From positions 1-56,786 of the forward strand of contig NZ_JAELTX010000013.1 of NCBI RefSeq assembly GCF_016429065.1: a stretch of 56,786 nucleotides of DNA. Reading direction: 5' to 3'. The notes beneath the pieces were generated by a model. That model had not been told where the DNA came from and did no database searches. It saw nothing but the letters and a program-made list of their open reading frames with translations. Positions 43,132 through 51,770 of this stretch are shown piece after piece; the stretch's first letter is position 1; the number at the start of each line of letters is the position of its first letter. Both the position numbers and the translations under genes were made by a program. This stretch comes from Pedobacter sp. ASV17 (GTDB taxonomy: Bacteria; Bacteroidota; Bacteroidia; Sphingobacteriales; Sphingobacteriaceae).

Positions 43132-43569
43132 ATGAAAACCTTTATAAAAAAACTGATCGAGAAGATAAAAGCACTTTTCCAGGTATTGGCCCCTTCCTAC
43201 AAAAAGGCCTTGATATTTGCCGTAGCCGTAGTAGATACCGTATACACCGCCATCAATAATCCCATGGCCGATGTTTTAGTGACACTAACTAAAAACACTA
43301 CCGACGACAAAATTTTGGCCTGGTTAAGGGACCGCTTGCCAACTTTCCTTAAGCAATTTAAGCTCTTTGCGGAAGTAGCAGACCTTACAGACCCCCAAGA
43401 AATAGTGCTGAAAGTTTCAGAGATCTTACAAAACCTAGATAAAGCCGATCGTAATGGAGAACGCCTGAAAATGGCCGTTGCATTGGCCGTAGAAATTACT
43501 GCAGACGGTAAGTTGGATTGGGCCGATGCTGTAAAAATAATCCAATCATTAAAAGACAAAAGTATTTAA
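43132..43569 (+). CDS. Late protein of unknown function next to the endolysin
   Basis: The 145-residue product has a basic amphipathic N-terminus, a moderately hydrophobic stretch (about 26-43, KKALIFAVAVVDTVYTAI) and helices at the C-terminus (ITADGKLDWADAVKIIQSL). By position between endolysin and sheath it could belong to the lysis cassette, but I do not recognise a holin family. Confidence 0.6.
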   Translation: MKTFIKKLIEKIKALFQVLAPSYKKALIFAVAVVDTVYTAINNPMADVLVTLTKNTTDDKILAWLRDRLPTFLKQFKLFAEVADLTDPQEIVLKVSEILQNLDKADRNGERLKMAVALAVEITADGKLDWADAVKIIQSLKDKSI

Positions 43570-43572
43570 AAA

Positions 43573-44742
43573 ATGAGTTTACCAAACATTTCATTTAACC
43601 TCCTTAACGGAGGGTTGCTGCAACAACCAGTAACGAGCGACAAAGTTGCGGGCTTAATTTTAACGGGAGCGCCAGTATCAGGCGAAGTTGAGGTTAACAG
43701 ACCTTATCAGGTATTCAGCTTGGCCGACATCGAAGAGCTGGGCATTACCGCCGAAGGTACCAACGCCTTTGCCTACAAACAATTTGAACAGTTTTACACC
43801 GAAGCTGGACAAGGTGCCGAATTATGGTTCATGTTAGTAGCAAGCACCGTAACCTACACCAACATGTTGGACGCAACCACTAGTAACGCCACAAAATTAT
43901 TGGATGCAGCAAACGGAGCGATCCGTGTATTAGGAGCGGTTAAAGTACCGCCCGCAGAAGTAACTGCTACCGAAGGCTTAGATGCCGACGTACACACTGC
44001 AGTAGTAAAAGCACAAGCTTTAGCGGAGCACTATGCCACCAAATTTATGCCTGTCAGAATCGTGATCTCGGGCAATAACTACAGCGGCACCGTTGCAGAT
44101 TTGAAAAATTACAAAACTGCAGGTTTTAACCGTGTAGCTTGTTTAATTGCCAACACAGACGCAAGCAAAGTAGCCGCAGTAGGCTTAGTATTAGGCAGAT
44201 TGGCTCGCATTCCTGTACAACGCAACATTGGTCGCGTAGCTGATGGCCCAGCAGAGAGCTTAGCAGCTTACTTCACCAGCAATGCAAAAGTAGAAAGCCA
44301 ACAAAGCGGTTGGGATGCCATCCACAACAAAGGCTACATCTTTTTAAGATCATTTGTAAGCAAAAGCGGTTACTACTTTAACGACGATGTTACCCTTACC
44401 GCCGAAACAGATGACTTTGTTAGCCTGGCTCGTGGCTTAGTGATTGACAAAAGCATTGTTTTAGGCTATGCCACTTTGGTTGAAAACCTATTGGACGAGG
44501 TAGAAGTAACTGCAGAAGGAAAAATCCATCCCGCGATTGTAAAAGGCTGGCAAGCACAAGTGGAGCGAGCATTATCGCCCATGGTAGAAGCAGGGAACCT
44601 ATCCAATGCCGAATGCCATATCGATGAGCAGCAAAACATCCTGAGCACAGGAAAATTAGACGTTGCCATCAGGCTGCAGCCCGTTGGCTATGCCAAACAA
44701 ATTAACGTAAATATCGGATTTACCACCACAATAAATAATTAA
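43573..44742 (+). CDS. Contractile tail sheath protein (DUF2586-like)
   Basis: The 389-residue product starts MSLPNISFNLLNGGLL and carries the DUF2586/sheath features: VAGLILTGAP, YQVFSLADIEELGI (domain recognising a variable numbering of the sheath), RVACLIANTD, then KGYIFLRSFVSKSGYYFNDD and the C-terminal sheath core VIDKSIVLGYATLVENLLDEV, with RALSPMVEAGNLSNAE. Sheaths drive tube ejection upon contraction, so the particle is myovirus-like. It is followed at once by the tube gene. Confidence 0.88.
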   Translation: MSLPNISFNLLNGGLLQQPVTSDKVAGLILTGAPVSGEVEVNRPYQVFSLADIEELGITAEGTNAFAYKQFEQFYTEAGQGAELWFMLVASTVTYTNMLDATTSNATKLLDAANGAIRVLGAVKVPPAEVTATEGLDADVHTAVVKAQALAEHYATKFMPVRIVISGNNYSGTVADLKNYKTAGFNRVACLIANTDASKVAAVGLVLGRLARIPVQRNIGRVADGPAESLAAYFTSNAKVESQQSGWDAIHNKGYIFLRSFVSKSGYYFNDDVTLTAETDDFVSLARGLVIDKSIVLGYATLVENLLDEVEVTAEGKIHPAIVKGWQAQVERALSPMVEAGNLSNAECHIDEQQNILSTGKLDVAIRLQPVGYAKQINVNIGFTTTINN

Positions 44743-44743
44743 T

Positions 44744-45154
44744 ATGTTTTCAAGTAAGCAATATGCATGGAGCGACGTTAGCGTATCCATTGGCGGAAAA
44801 GTACTACAAGGCATTACAGCCATTGAGTACACCCAAAAAAGAGAAAAAGAACTGATTTATGGCCGTGGCGACGATCCACATTCTATTGCCCGCGGTAAAA
44901 ACTCCTACGAAGGAAAAGTTTCTATTTGGCAAAGCGAATTAGAAGCAATGGTGCAAAGTACAGCAAGTAAAAACGTGCTTTCCCTATCCTTCGACCTCAT
45001 TGTTTCCTACGTTCCAGAAGACGGCGGTCCAATTGTAACCGATATCCTTCAAAACGTGGAATTTACCGAGGTAAAGAAATCGATGAAACAAGGCGATAAA
45101 AATATGGTCATCGAAATGCCTATCATTTTCACAAAAATTAAACCACAACAGTAA
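44744..45154 (+). CDS. Tail tube protein
   Basis: The 136-residue product has the expected length and the tube signature of Mu/pyocin-like tails: VSIGGKVLQGITAIEYTQKRE, GRGDDPHSIARGKNSYEGKV, IWQSELEAMV and the closing strand VIEMPIIFTKI. It begins directly after the sheath stop, the universal order sheath-tube. Confidence 0.85.
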   Translation: MFSSKQYAWSDVSVSIGGKVLQGITAIEYTQKREKELIYGRGDDPHSIARGKNSYEGKVSIWQSELEAMVQSTASKNVLSLSFDLIVSYVPEDGGPIVTDILQNVEFTEVKKSMKQGDKNMVIEMPIIFTKIKPQQ

Positions 45155-45183
45155 TCTTTTAAAACAGTAACAAATTAACAAAA

Positions 45184-45480
45184 ATGGAAAAGGTAACAAC
45201 CCAACAAATTGCCGATTGGAAAAAGAAATACGGCGATATTTTTAAAATCTCTTTTCAAGACAACAAAGAAGGCTTTGTGCGCAAACCAACACGTAAAGAG
45301 CTTAGCTATGCGATGACAAAAGTACAAAGTAATCCTTTGGGCTTCGCAGAAGCAATACTACAAAACTGCTGGTTAGGCGGTGACGAGGAAATACGCACCA
45401 ATGACGACTACTTTTTAGGTGCCTCTAGCCAGCTTGATGCTTTAATGGAGGTTAAAACAGCCGAGCTAAAAAAGTTATAG
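45184..45480 (+). CDS. Tail assembly chaperone, short form (G-like)
   Basis: The 98-residue product (MEKVTTQQIADWKKKYGDIF) lies between tube and tape measure, the position of lambda G. It ends TAELKKL-stop directly after an A_AAA_AAG slippery sequence, which permits a longer -1 fusion. These chaperones bind the tape measure protein during assembly and are not found in the mature tail. Confidence 0.85.
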   Translation: MEKVTTQQIADWKKKYGDIFKISFQDNKEGFVRKPTRKELSYAMTKVQSNPLGFAEAILQNCWLGGDEEIRTNDDYFLGASSQLDALMEVKTAELKKL

Positions 45481-45644
45481 AGGCCGCCAGTGGCAAGGAA
45501 GAAGACAATTGGATAGGTTACCAAAATACATTACTTGAGTATTTTTTAGGCATAAACCCTAACGATTTGAGCGATGAAGAATGGGCCGAAAAAATTGCAC
45601 AGCTACAAAACATTAGGGAAAGAGAAGCTGGGGTCTCAAATTAA
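45184..45644 (+). CDS. Tail assembly chaperone, -1 frameshift fusion (GT-like)
   Basis: Ribosomes slipping back one base at 45468-45474 read on from GTT at 45474: KKVIEAASGKEEDNW, continuing to EAGVSN and TAA at 45642-45644. The fusion has 97 codons in frame 0 and 56 in frame -1, 153 residues. The extension has good coding character (IGYQNTLLEYFLGINP, DLSDEEWAEKIAQL) but no own start or upstream ribosome site. This is the known G/GT device of long-tailed phages (inferred here from sequence). Confidence 0.85.
45468..45474 (+). promoter_or_regulatory. Programmed -1 frameshift slippery heptamer
   Basis: A_AAA_AAG in the correct phase (CTA AAA AAG TTA TAG), identical to the E. coli dnaX site. 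No strong downstream hairpin is obvious (only GCCGCC...GGC). Confidence 0.85.
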
Positions 45645-45647
45645 GCA

Positions 45648-45671
45648 AGCGGGAGCAATGCTCCTGCTTTT
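45648..45671 (+). terminator. Hairpin between chaperone and tape-measure genes
   Basis: AGCGGGAGC, loop AAT, GCTCCTGCT with one G-U pair, followed by only TTTTG. It may attenuate transcription into the tape-measure gene. Confidence 0.5.
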
Positions 45672-45750
45672 GCCACCGCCTAATTTCAACAACAATCATA
45701 CATCAATACCGAGGTGAGCCTTTTCCCCTTTGTTAATAAAATAAAAAAAC

Positions 45751-47604
45751 ATGGCCGTCAATTCTAATTCTATCTCAACAACCTTAACTCAAATAGCAAA
45801 CAACAACAACTCCATAGTCAATGTACTCAATAATTCCATGACAAGAATTACCGATAACTCTACGACTATAACCAACATTGCAAACGCAGCTAGCGAAGGT
45901 TTTATGGAACTTGGAGAAATTGTTTCCGCAATTGATCTAGCAAAGATAGGCGCCAATGCTATCGGCAGTTTTTTAACGCTCGGCATGAATCTCGAAAGTG
46001 CCAAAATTAAATTTGAAAGTTTGCTTGGCAGTGGTGAAAAGGCTAATAAAGTAATGGCTGATATTTCACAGTATGCAAGCAAAACCCCGTACAACAATGC
46101 AGATCTGTTACAAAATGCCGAAACACTTTTAAAAACAGGCATTGCGGGAGATAAAGTGGTTGACACGTTGAAAATGCTGGGAGGTGTTTCTGGAGGAAAT
46201 GTCGCAAACATGCAGGCCATGACAGCCAGCTTCGCTCAAATGTCATCTAGTGGAACCCTAATGAGCGATCAGCTAAGTCAAATGGTCTCCGCTGGGTTCG
46301 ACCCGCTAAAGGTAATCTCCGAAACTACGGGCATCAGTTTAGACAAGCTGCACAACAAAATGGCTGCCGGAGCAATATCTTCTGGCATGGTAGAAGAAGC
46401 TTTTAGATTAGCCACAGGTCCTGCTGGAGAATTCAATGGGGTTCTTGACCAACTATCTCAATCTACGAAAGTTAAAGCCGACAACGCCATAGAGAGTCTG
46501 AAAGGAGGATTTGCCAGTCTTAGTGAAAGTACGATTGTGCCTTTAGTGGGATCCTTAGCCGATATGGCTAATCAGTTTTTCACTAGCCTTGGCTCTATGC
46601 GAGAGACTATGCAACCGTTCTTTGATACCTTAAGCCCTTTATGGGATGCTATAATGGGGCTTGTAGATAGCATCTTTGGAGTAGGAGAAGCTACCGACGA
46701 AACCTCTGGGATATTTGAAAGTATTAATAATGTGCTCTCTTTTTTAGAACCTATATTAAGTGGCGTATCAAATGGAATCCGAGCCATTATTTTAGCAATT
46801 ACTCCATTTATGCCTTTAATACAAGGAGTGGCTATCGCTTGGGGGGGACTTAACTTGGCATTCATGCTTTTCAACCTCCTTGTTAATGCAAACCCCATTG
46901 GTTTAATTATCGGGGCGGTAGTTGTGTTAGTTGGGGTAATTACAACCTGTTGGGAACGCTTTGCAGGATTTAGAGGAGTGATCATGGCCGCTTGGGAGGT
47001 TCTTCAAGGTTTCGGCACAATGATTTACGATTACGTCATCAACCGTTTCCAAGAGCTTTTAACGGGTATTACAGGTATTGGCCAAGCATTAATGCACTTT
47101 TTTAATGGAGATTTCGCCGAAGCTTGGGAGGCTGGTCAAAACGCCGCGAACAATTTAATGGGCGTTGGCTCTGCCACCCAGCTTATCCAAGATGCACAAA
47201 ATTTAGGTAATCAAGCAGGGGCCGCTTTTAATGCTGAGTTTGCAAATCAACAAACCCCTGCGGTGGCAAGAGGAGCAAACAAAACCAAAGAAAAAACAGA
47301 AAAAGTACAACCTGCTAAACCTTCTAGCGTTTATGATAGCTTGTTAAAGGACAATAATCCCACAACAGACAAAAACAATAAAAGCACCTCCCTCCCCTCC
47401 AATAATTTAGCGGGAGGTGCCAGCGATGGAATTATCGGCGGCGGCGCTAAAGCCACTAACATCACCATTAACCTGGGCAAAATGCAAGACCAAATCGTGA
47501 TCAACACCATCACCGCAGGAGAAGGTGCCAGCAGTATGCGTCAATTACTAGAAGAGGAATTAAACCGTTTATTAGGCTCGGTGGCGGCCATGCAAACCAC
47601 ATAA
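45751..47604 (+). CDS. Tape measure protein
   Basis: The 617-residue product is the longest late gene. It has a tape-measure N-domain (LGMNLESAKIKFESLLGSGEKA, DISQYASKTPYNNADL, MLGGVSGGN), helical middle, hydrophobic segments (about 345-405, with ANPIGLIIGAVVVLVGVITT) and a Gly/Ser-rich linker before an ITINLGKMQDQIVINTI end. Length sets tail length; with the usual about 0.15 nm per residue this gives roughly 90 nm, a rough estimate. It follows the frameshifted chaperone. Confidence 0.88.
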   Translation: MAVNSNSISTTLTQIANNNNSIVNVLNNSMTRITDNSTTITNIANAASEGFMELGEIVSAIDLAKIGANAIGSFLTLGMNLESAKIKFESLLGSGEKANKVMADISQYASKTPYNNADLLQNAETLLKTGIAGDKVVDTLKMLGGVSGGNVANMQAMTASFAQMSSSGTLMSDQLSQMVSAGFDPLKVISETTGISLDKLHNKMAAGAISSGMVEEAFRLATGPAGEFNGVLDQLSQSTKVKADNAIESLKGGFASLSESTIVPLVGSLADMANQFFTSLGSMRETMQPFFDTLSPLWDAIMGLVDSIFGVGEATDETSGIFESINNVLSFLEPILSGVSNGIRAIILAITPFMPLIQGVAIAWGGLNLAFMLFNLLVNANPIGLIIGAVVVLVGVITTCWERFAGFRGVIMAAWEVLQGFGTMIYDYVINRFQELLTGITGIGQALMHFFNGDFAEAWEAGQNAANNLMGVGSATQLIQDAQNLGNQAGAAFNAEFANQQTPAVARGANKTKEKTEKVQPAKPSSVYDSLLKDNNPTTDKNNKSTSLPSNNLAGGASDGIIGGGAKATNITINLGKMQDQIVINTITAGEGASSMRQLLEEELNRLLGSVAAMQTT

Positions 47605-47610
47605 AAAGAT

Positions 47611-48201
47611 ATGGAACTTTCAATAAAAGAACTCACCGCTCTGGCTCACTTAAGCTATATCGCCTCTCCCTACCCTGATTTTGGAGGGTTTAAAAAAGAC
47701 GCTTTGAAAAGAAAGGCCCAAAGCTACTACCTCCACGATGTTTATAATGTAGATCAGCAAGCAGCTTTAGGCAAACCATACTTCATGACCTTAGCAGTAC
47801 AATATGCAAAAGAAACAATATGGTTTCCTAATGAGCCCCTTGTGTCTATTTCTCGAAAAAAAACGATTGTAGAAACGGCAACCGTCGGCGAGAATCGTAC
47901 GGGAACAGTAAAAGAATACATCTGTGCAGAAGACTACGAAATTGATATTAAAGGAGTAATTATTGGCGATGACGATAGCTATCCAGCAGAAGAAGTAAAA
48001 AAGCTGAATGATCTTTTCAACATCAAAGGAACATTAGAAATACATAAAAATCCATTTTTTGAGCTTTTTGGTATACAGCGCCTTATCTTAAAAACCATCA
48101 GTTTCGACGAAATGGTAGGCAAGCAAAGCATTCAAAAATATGCGATAAAGGCCGTGAGTGAAGAACCGTTTTTTGCAGAACTAGAGAATAGGAAAAAATA
48201 A
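47611..48201 (+). CDS. DUF6046-like tail/baseplate protein
   Basis: The 196-residue product (MELSIKELTALAHLSYIASP) has a beta-rich core (ICAEDYEIDIKGVIIGDDDSYPAEEV, LTLEI-like strands, FFELFGIQRLILKTISF). It fits the DUF6046 proteins encoded between tape measure and hub in Bacteroidota tail loci. It may be the DNA-circularisation/hub-adaptor analogue. Stop and hub start overlap (TAATG). Confidence 0.68.
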   Translation: MELSIKELTALAHLSYIASPYPDFGGFKKDALKRKAQSYYLHDVYNVDQQAALGKPYFMTLAVQYAKETIWFPNEPLVSISRKKTIVETATVGENRTGTVKEYICAEDYEIDIKGVIIGDDDSYPAEEVKKLNDLFNIKGTLEIHKNPFFELFGIQRLILKTISFDEMVGKQSIQKYAIKAVSEEPFFAELENRKK

Positions 48202-49178
48202 TGTTTGTTTTAACTGGACACTTTGAAATAGGGGACTATAAGTTCGAAGCCATTAATGAGGTAGAGATTACCCGCAACATTGACGAAATCAGCGGAAGCG
48301 CGGTGATCAAAATGCCGTCGAAATTTTTTGTCAAGCAAAATGGCGCTTTAAGATATACCGAAGAAGCAATTGCCGCTGGGGATCCCGTAAAAATCACCAT
48401 AGGATACAAAGACAAATTGGTGAAACAGGAATTTGTGGGCTTTGTAGACAGCATTAAAACGGGGAACATCATACAGATCAATTGCACCGATGGCCTGAGG
48501 CCTTTGAAACGCAAGGATTTCAAATGCAATGAGCAAAAAACCACTCTTGCCAAAGTACTTAAAAAGATTGTTGAGGGAACAGGTATCAAACTAGCTGGCA
48601 AGCTGCCAGAGGTAAAACTGGAAAAGTTTACCCGCAAGGAGGGCAACGCCATGCAAGCCCTACAATCACTAAAAGAACAAACGGGTTTGAGCATTTTCCT
48701 TAATGACGAAGGTAAGCTACACTGCGGATTACAGCAATTATTCAATATTGGGGAATATGCTTCCTACGATCTCAATTACAATATCGTAAAAAACGATTTG
48801 CAGATCCGTACTAAAAGCGACAAGAAAATAAAGATCATTTATACAGCCAAAACCAAGGATAACCAGAAAATACGCGTAGAGGCAGGAGATAAGGATGGGG
48901 AACTACAGGAAATTACGCAGCAAATGGTTTTGGATGTTGATACGCTAAAACAAATGGCCAACAACCATCTATCAAAACTTCAATATGATGGATATGAAGG
49001 CGACTTAACAAGCTTCTTAATTCCTTATGCCGCACCAGCAATGGGGGCTAAAATTATCGACGACAAACGTCCACACCGAAACGGAGTATACCTTATCAAA
49101 AAGGTAATTACCACCTTCGGTACAGGTGGAGCCAGACGAAAAGTAAGTATCGGGAACAAATTATCTAATGAAACATGA
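48201..49178 (+). CDS. Baseplate hub protein (late-control D/VgrG-like)
   Basis: The 325-residue product follows the gpD fold: FEAINEVEITRNIDEISGSAVIKMP, DPVKITIGYKDK, FVGFVDSIKTGNIIQINCTDGLRPLKRK, the helical insert KKIVEGTGIKL, ALQSLKEQTGLSIFLNDEGKLHCG and GKLHC followed by a C-terminal tube-like domain (HRNGVYLIKKVITTFGTGGARR). It forms the trimeric hub that carries the spike. The ATGA at 49175 overlaps the spike gene. Confidence 0.85.
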   Translation: MFVLTGHFEIGDYKFEAINEVEITRNIDEISGSAVIKMPSKFFVKQNGALRYTEEAIAAGDPVKITIGYKDKLVKQEFVGFVDSIKTGNIIQINCTDGLRPLKRKDFKCNEQKTTLAKVLKKIVEGTGIKLAGKLPEVKLEKFTRKEGNAMQALQSLKEQTGLSIFLNDEGKLHCGLQQLFNIGEYASYDLNYNIVKNDLQIRTKSDKKIKIIYTAKTKDNQKIRVEAGDKDGELQEITQQMVLDVDTLKQMANNHLSKLQYDGYEGDLTSFLIPYAAPAMGAKIIDDKRPHRNGVYLIKKVITTFGTGGARRKVSIGNKLSNET

Positions 49179-49666
49179 GCGAGACCATCAGAACAGCCTT
49201 AAAGCTGATCACCAAACAAGATACCGACACCAATATCATGAAGGTGCTATCGGTAGATAAAAAAAATGGTACCTGCACTTGTGACGACGGATTCATTACG
49301 CATACCGATGTAAGACTTTCGGCAATTATCGATGAAAAAGCGCAAAAACTTTACGTCATCCCCAAGGTAGGCACTACGGTACTGGTAACACCAATTGAAG
49401 CCGACTACAACCTACAGTTTGTAGCCATGGCCAGCGAGGTAGAGGAATTTTATTTAGGCATAGATCAGGTGGTATTTGATGTCACCAAAGAAGGTTTTCT
49501 GCTCAAAAAAGAAAATGAAACCCTCAGGATGATCATGCTCGACCTCCTATCGGCCATAAAGGCAATGAAATTTACCACCAACGTGGGGCCTACCATTGCC
49601 CTGGTAAACGCCGCCCAATTTACGGGCATTGAAAACAGAGTTAAAAACTTTTTAAAAGCAGATTAA
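49175..49666 (+). CDS. Baseplate spike protein (gpV-like)
   Basis: The 163-residue product has an OB-fold-like domain (NIMKVLSVDKKNGTCTCDDG, VIPKVGTTVLVTPIEADYN, FVAMASEVEEFYLGI) and a short C-terminal helical part. It resembles gpV/gp45-type membrane-piercing spikes, although a beta-helix tip with metal site is not visible. Its overlap with hub fits this role. Confidence 0.75.
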   Translation: MSETIRTALKLITKQDTDTNIMKVLSVDKKNGTCTCDDGFITHTDVRLSAIIDEKAQKLYVIPKVGTTVLVTPIEADYNLQFVAMASEVEEFYLGIDQVVFDVTKEGFLLKKENETLRMIMLDLLSAIKAMKFTTNVGPTIALVNAAQFTGIENRVKNFLKAD

Positions 49667-49885
49667 ATGGCATTAGATAGCAATAGGTTAAAAGCCAAGA
49701 TCAAAGAAGCATTTGAGGCCGAGCAGAGTGAGCAAAATGACCACAACACTGCTTTAGATAGGATAGCCGACAAATTAGCACAAGCAATTGTAGAAGAGAT
49801 TAAACAGCTCAGAATAAACTATAGCAATGGCTTATTGGCGCCAAACGGAGCGGTAACAGGAACCATTAATGCGAGCATATCCTAA
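49667..49885 (+). CDS. Small late protein of unknown function
   Basis: The 72-residue product is helical (LKAKIKEAFEAEQSEQNDHNTALDRIADKLAQAIVEEI) and ends in a Gly/Asn/Thr-rich tail (NGLLAPNGAVTGTINASIS). It fits between spike and TM protein by tight spacing (stop/start overlap) and belongs to the baseplate block. No family was recognised. Confidence 0.6.
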   Translation: MALDSNRLKAKIKEAFEAEQSEQNDHNTALDRIADKLAQAIVEEIKQLRINYSNGLLAPNGAVTGTINASIS

Positions 49886-50181
49886 TGGAAGAGTTTTTCA
49901 AAAATTATTTAAGCGAATTGGCCCTGGCTGTCATCGGCGCTTTTTTGGGCTGGTTCTTTCAGCGCAAAAAACAACTTGCCGAACTGAGGGGAAGCGAAAT
50001 TGAAAACGCAGAAAAGGGATTGCAGTATTACCGCCAAATGGTGGATGACCTGGGCAATCGCTTAACCCAGGCCATTGTAGAACTTAACGCCACCAAAATG
50101 GTGATTAAGGAACTGGAAGAAAAGATAGAGGCGCTTACAGAAGAGCTGAGGAAATACAAGCAGTTAAACGGGAAATTATAA
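49885..50181 (+). CDS. Membrane-anchored coiled-coil protein (holin- or i-spanin-like)
   Basis: The 98-residue product has one N-terminal transmembrane helix (about 8-26, LSELALAVIGAFLGWFF) and a long coiled coil (about 30-95). This topology fits an inner-membrane spanin subunit or a small holin, and may complement the endolysin in lysis. No outer-membrane spanin gene was recognised. It sits within the baseplate block with overlapping starts and stops. Confidence 0.6.
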   Translation: MEEFFKNYLSELALAVIGAFLGWFFQRKKQLAELRGSEIENAEKGLQYYRQMVDDLGNRLTQAIVELNATKMVIKELEEKIEALTEELRKYKQLNGKL

Positions 50182-50471
50182 TGCAGATCAAGGCACAACA
50201 CAATCAATCGGTTTTAGACTTACTGTTGCAGCATACAGGAAGTTTGGCAGGTGCACTCGCCTTTGCCATGGCCAACCAAATGTCTATTACGGACGAACTA
50301 GGCATTGGCTCAAGCTATATTTTACCTGATGGGGTAATTACCGACACGGATATTTTAAATTATTACACCAATAACGCCTATAAACCCGCCACAGGCAACG
50401 CAGTGATGGTTATTAATACTGATTATGGTATCGGCGAAATGGCAATAGCACAAACATTTATAATAAGATAA
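50181..50471 (+). CDS. LysM-like tail protein (gpX-like)
   Basis: The 96-residue product resembles small LysM proteins of tail loci: SVLDLLLQHTGSLAGALAFAMANQMSITDELGIGSSYILP, matching the LysM pattern of a helix pair with a VLP-like end, with a short variable tail. In P2-like tails gpX joins hub and baseplate. It overlaps the J-like gene by one base (TAATG). Confidence 0.75.
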   Translation: MQIKAQHNQSVLDLLLQHTGSLAGALAFAMANQMSITDELGIGSSYILPDGVITDTDILNYYTNNAYKPATGNAVMVINTDYGIGEMAIAQTFIIR

Positions 50472-51310
50472 TGGCTAGAAGTATAGATCAAATTCAAACA
50501 GAAATTATTCAAACGAAAGAGCAAAACCAAGCATTGGCAGGGCTCACCAGTACAAGCAAAACTTCCATCTGGCAGCTAATTACTTATGTGGTTGCATACG
50601 CCATTTATACTTTGGAGGTATTATTTGATGCCCATAAGGCTGAAACGGATAATGCAATTGCTTTGTTAAAACCCCACACCAAACGTTGGTACAGGCAAAA
50701 AGCGCTCGACTTCCAATATGGTTTCGACCTGATAGAAGATAGTGACAAGTATAACAATACCAGTGTAGAAGACGAGATCATTGAGCAAAGCAAAATCATC
50801 AAGTATGCAGCCGTAACAGAAGCAACGGACCAAAGCAGGGTAATTATTAAAATTGCAACGGAAACCGCGGGGAAACTGAGTCCTATTGAACCTCAAGAAA
50901 AGTTCGCTTTTGACGCTTACATCAACGAGATAAAAGATGCGGGTGTAAGTGTAAACACCATCAACTTTCAGCCAGATAAGCTTTACCTCAACATGAAGGT
51001 TTTTTATGATCCTTTGGTGTTAGATGCTCAAGGGAATAGCATCATCAGTGGAGGTAGACCGGTAGAAGACGCCATTTTCAATTACTTGAAGAACTTACCA
51101 TTTGATGGTCAATTAGTACTGGCACATTTGGTAGATGCGCTTCAAAAAGTAGAAGGGGTACTCATCCCCCATTTAGAGAGTGCAGAAAGCTCCTGGATAG
51201 ACGGCATCATTAACAATTACGGACCTGCAGTGCCTATTGATGTAAAAGCTACGCCCGCATCTGGATATTTTGAAGTGGTAAACTTTAACAACATCAGCTA
51301 TGTGGTATAA
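50471..51310 (+). CDS. Baseplate J/gp47-like protein
   Basis: The 279-residue product has the J-like order: an N-terminal helical part (MARSIDQIQTEIIQTKEQNQ, ALAGLTSTSKTSIWQLITYV), a variable beta domain (RVIIKIATETAGKLSPIEP) and a C-terminal domain (VNTINFQPDKLYLNMKVFYDP, EDAIFNYLKNLPFDGQLVLAHLVDALQKVEGV). It forms the wedge ring around the hub. The next gene starts within its last 11 bases. Confidence 0.8.
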   Translation: MARSIDQIQTEIIQTKEQNQALAGLTSTSKTSIWQLITYVVAYAIYTLEVLFDAHKAETDNAIALLKPHTKRWYRQKALDFQYGFDLIEDSDKYNNTSVEDEIIEQSKIIKYAAVTEATDQSRVIIKIATETAGKLSPIEPQEKFAFDAYINEIKDAGVSVNTINFQPDKLYLNMKVFYDPLVLDAQGNSIISGGRPVEDAIFNYLKNLPFDGQLVLAHLVDALQKVEGVLIPHLESAESSWIDGIINNYGPAVPIDVKATPASGYFEVVNFNNISYVV

Positions 51311-51770
51311 AATAGACATCAATAAGCTCGTTGTTTTACTCATCCCCACTTTTTTGCGTAAAGCAACCTTTTTAGCTTGGCTACAGTCCTTAGTTACACC
51401 TATTATTACTTTGCACCAACAATGGTACCTTAAAAGAGAAGACAACTTAAATCGGCTTCGCCATAATGGGCAGGTATGCTACCTACGAAAGGCGTTGAAC
51501 GACAATTTTGACCCTTCATTACGCCGCATTACCCTCACCGAAGGGAACAGATATTCCCGCAAATATGTTTACACCAACATTGAGCAGCAAGCACAATATT
51601 TAGGCACAAAGTACCTGAGGCAAAGTGCAGATTATGCTGATACGGGTGTAGATTTTAGAGTAGTAGTTCCGCAAGGATTTGATTTAACAAATAATAAATA
51701 CCAGCTACAAGCCTTAGTTGACTTTTACAAGCTGGCAGGAAAAAGATATATAATTGAAGTAAATGAATAA
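51300..51770 (+). CDS. Baseplate wedge protein in the gpI/gp48 position
   Basis: The 156-residue product (MWYKIDINKLVVLLIPTFLRK) has LLIPTFLRKATFLAWLQSL, HQQWYLKREDNLNRLRHNGQVCYLRKALNDNFDP and the closing FRVVVPQGFDL... NEVNE. It occupies the place of the tail protein I, between J and the fibre genes, where a wedge component is expected. It overlaps its neighbours on both sides. The family assignment is by context. Confidence 0.65.
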   Translation: MWYKIDINKLVVLLIPTFLRKATFLAWLQSLVTPIITLHQQWYLKREDNLNRLRHNGQVCYLRKALNDNFDPSLRRITLTEGNRYSRKYVYTNIEQQAQYLGTKYLRQSADYADTGVDFRVVVPQGFDLTNNKYQLQALVDFYKLAGKRYIIEVNE

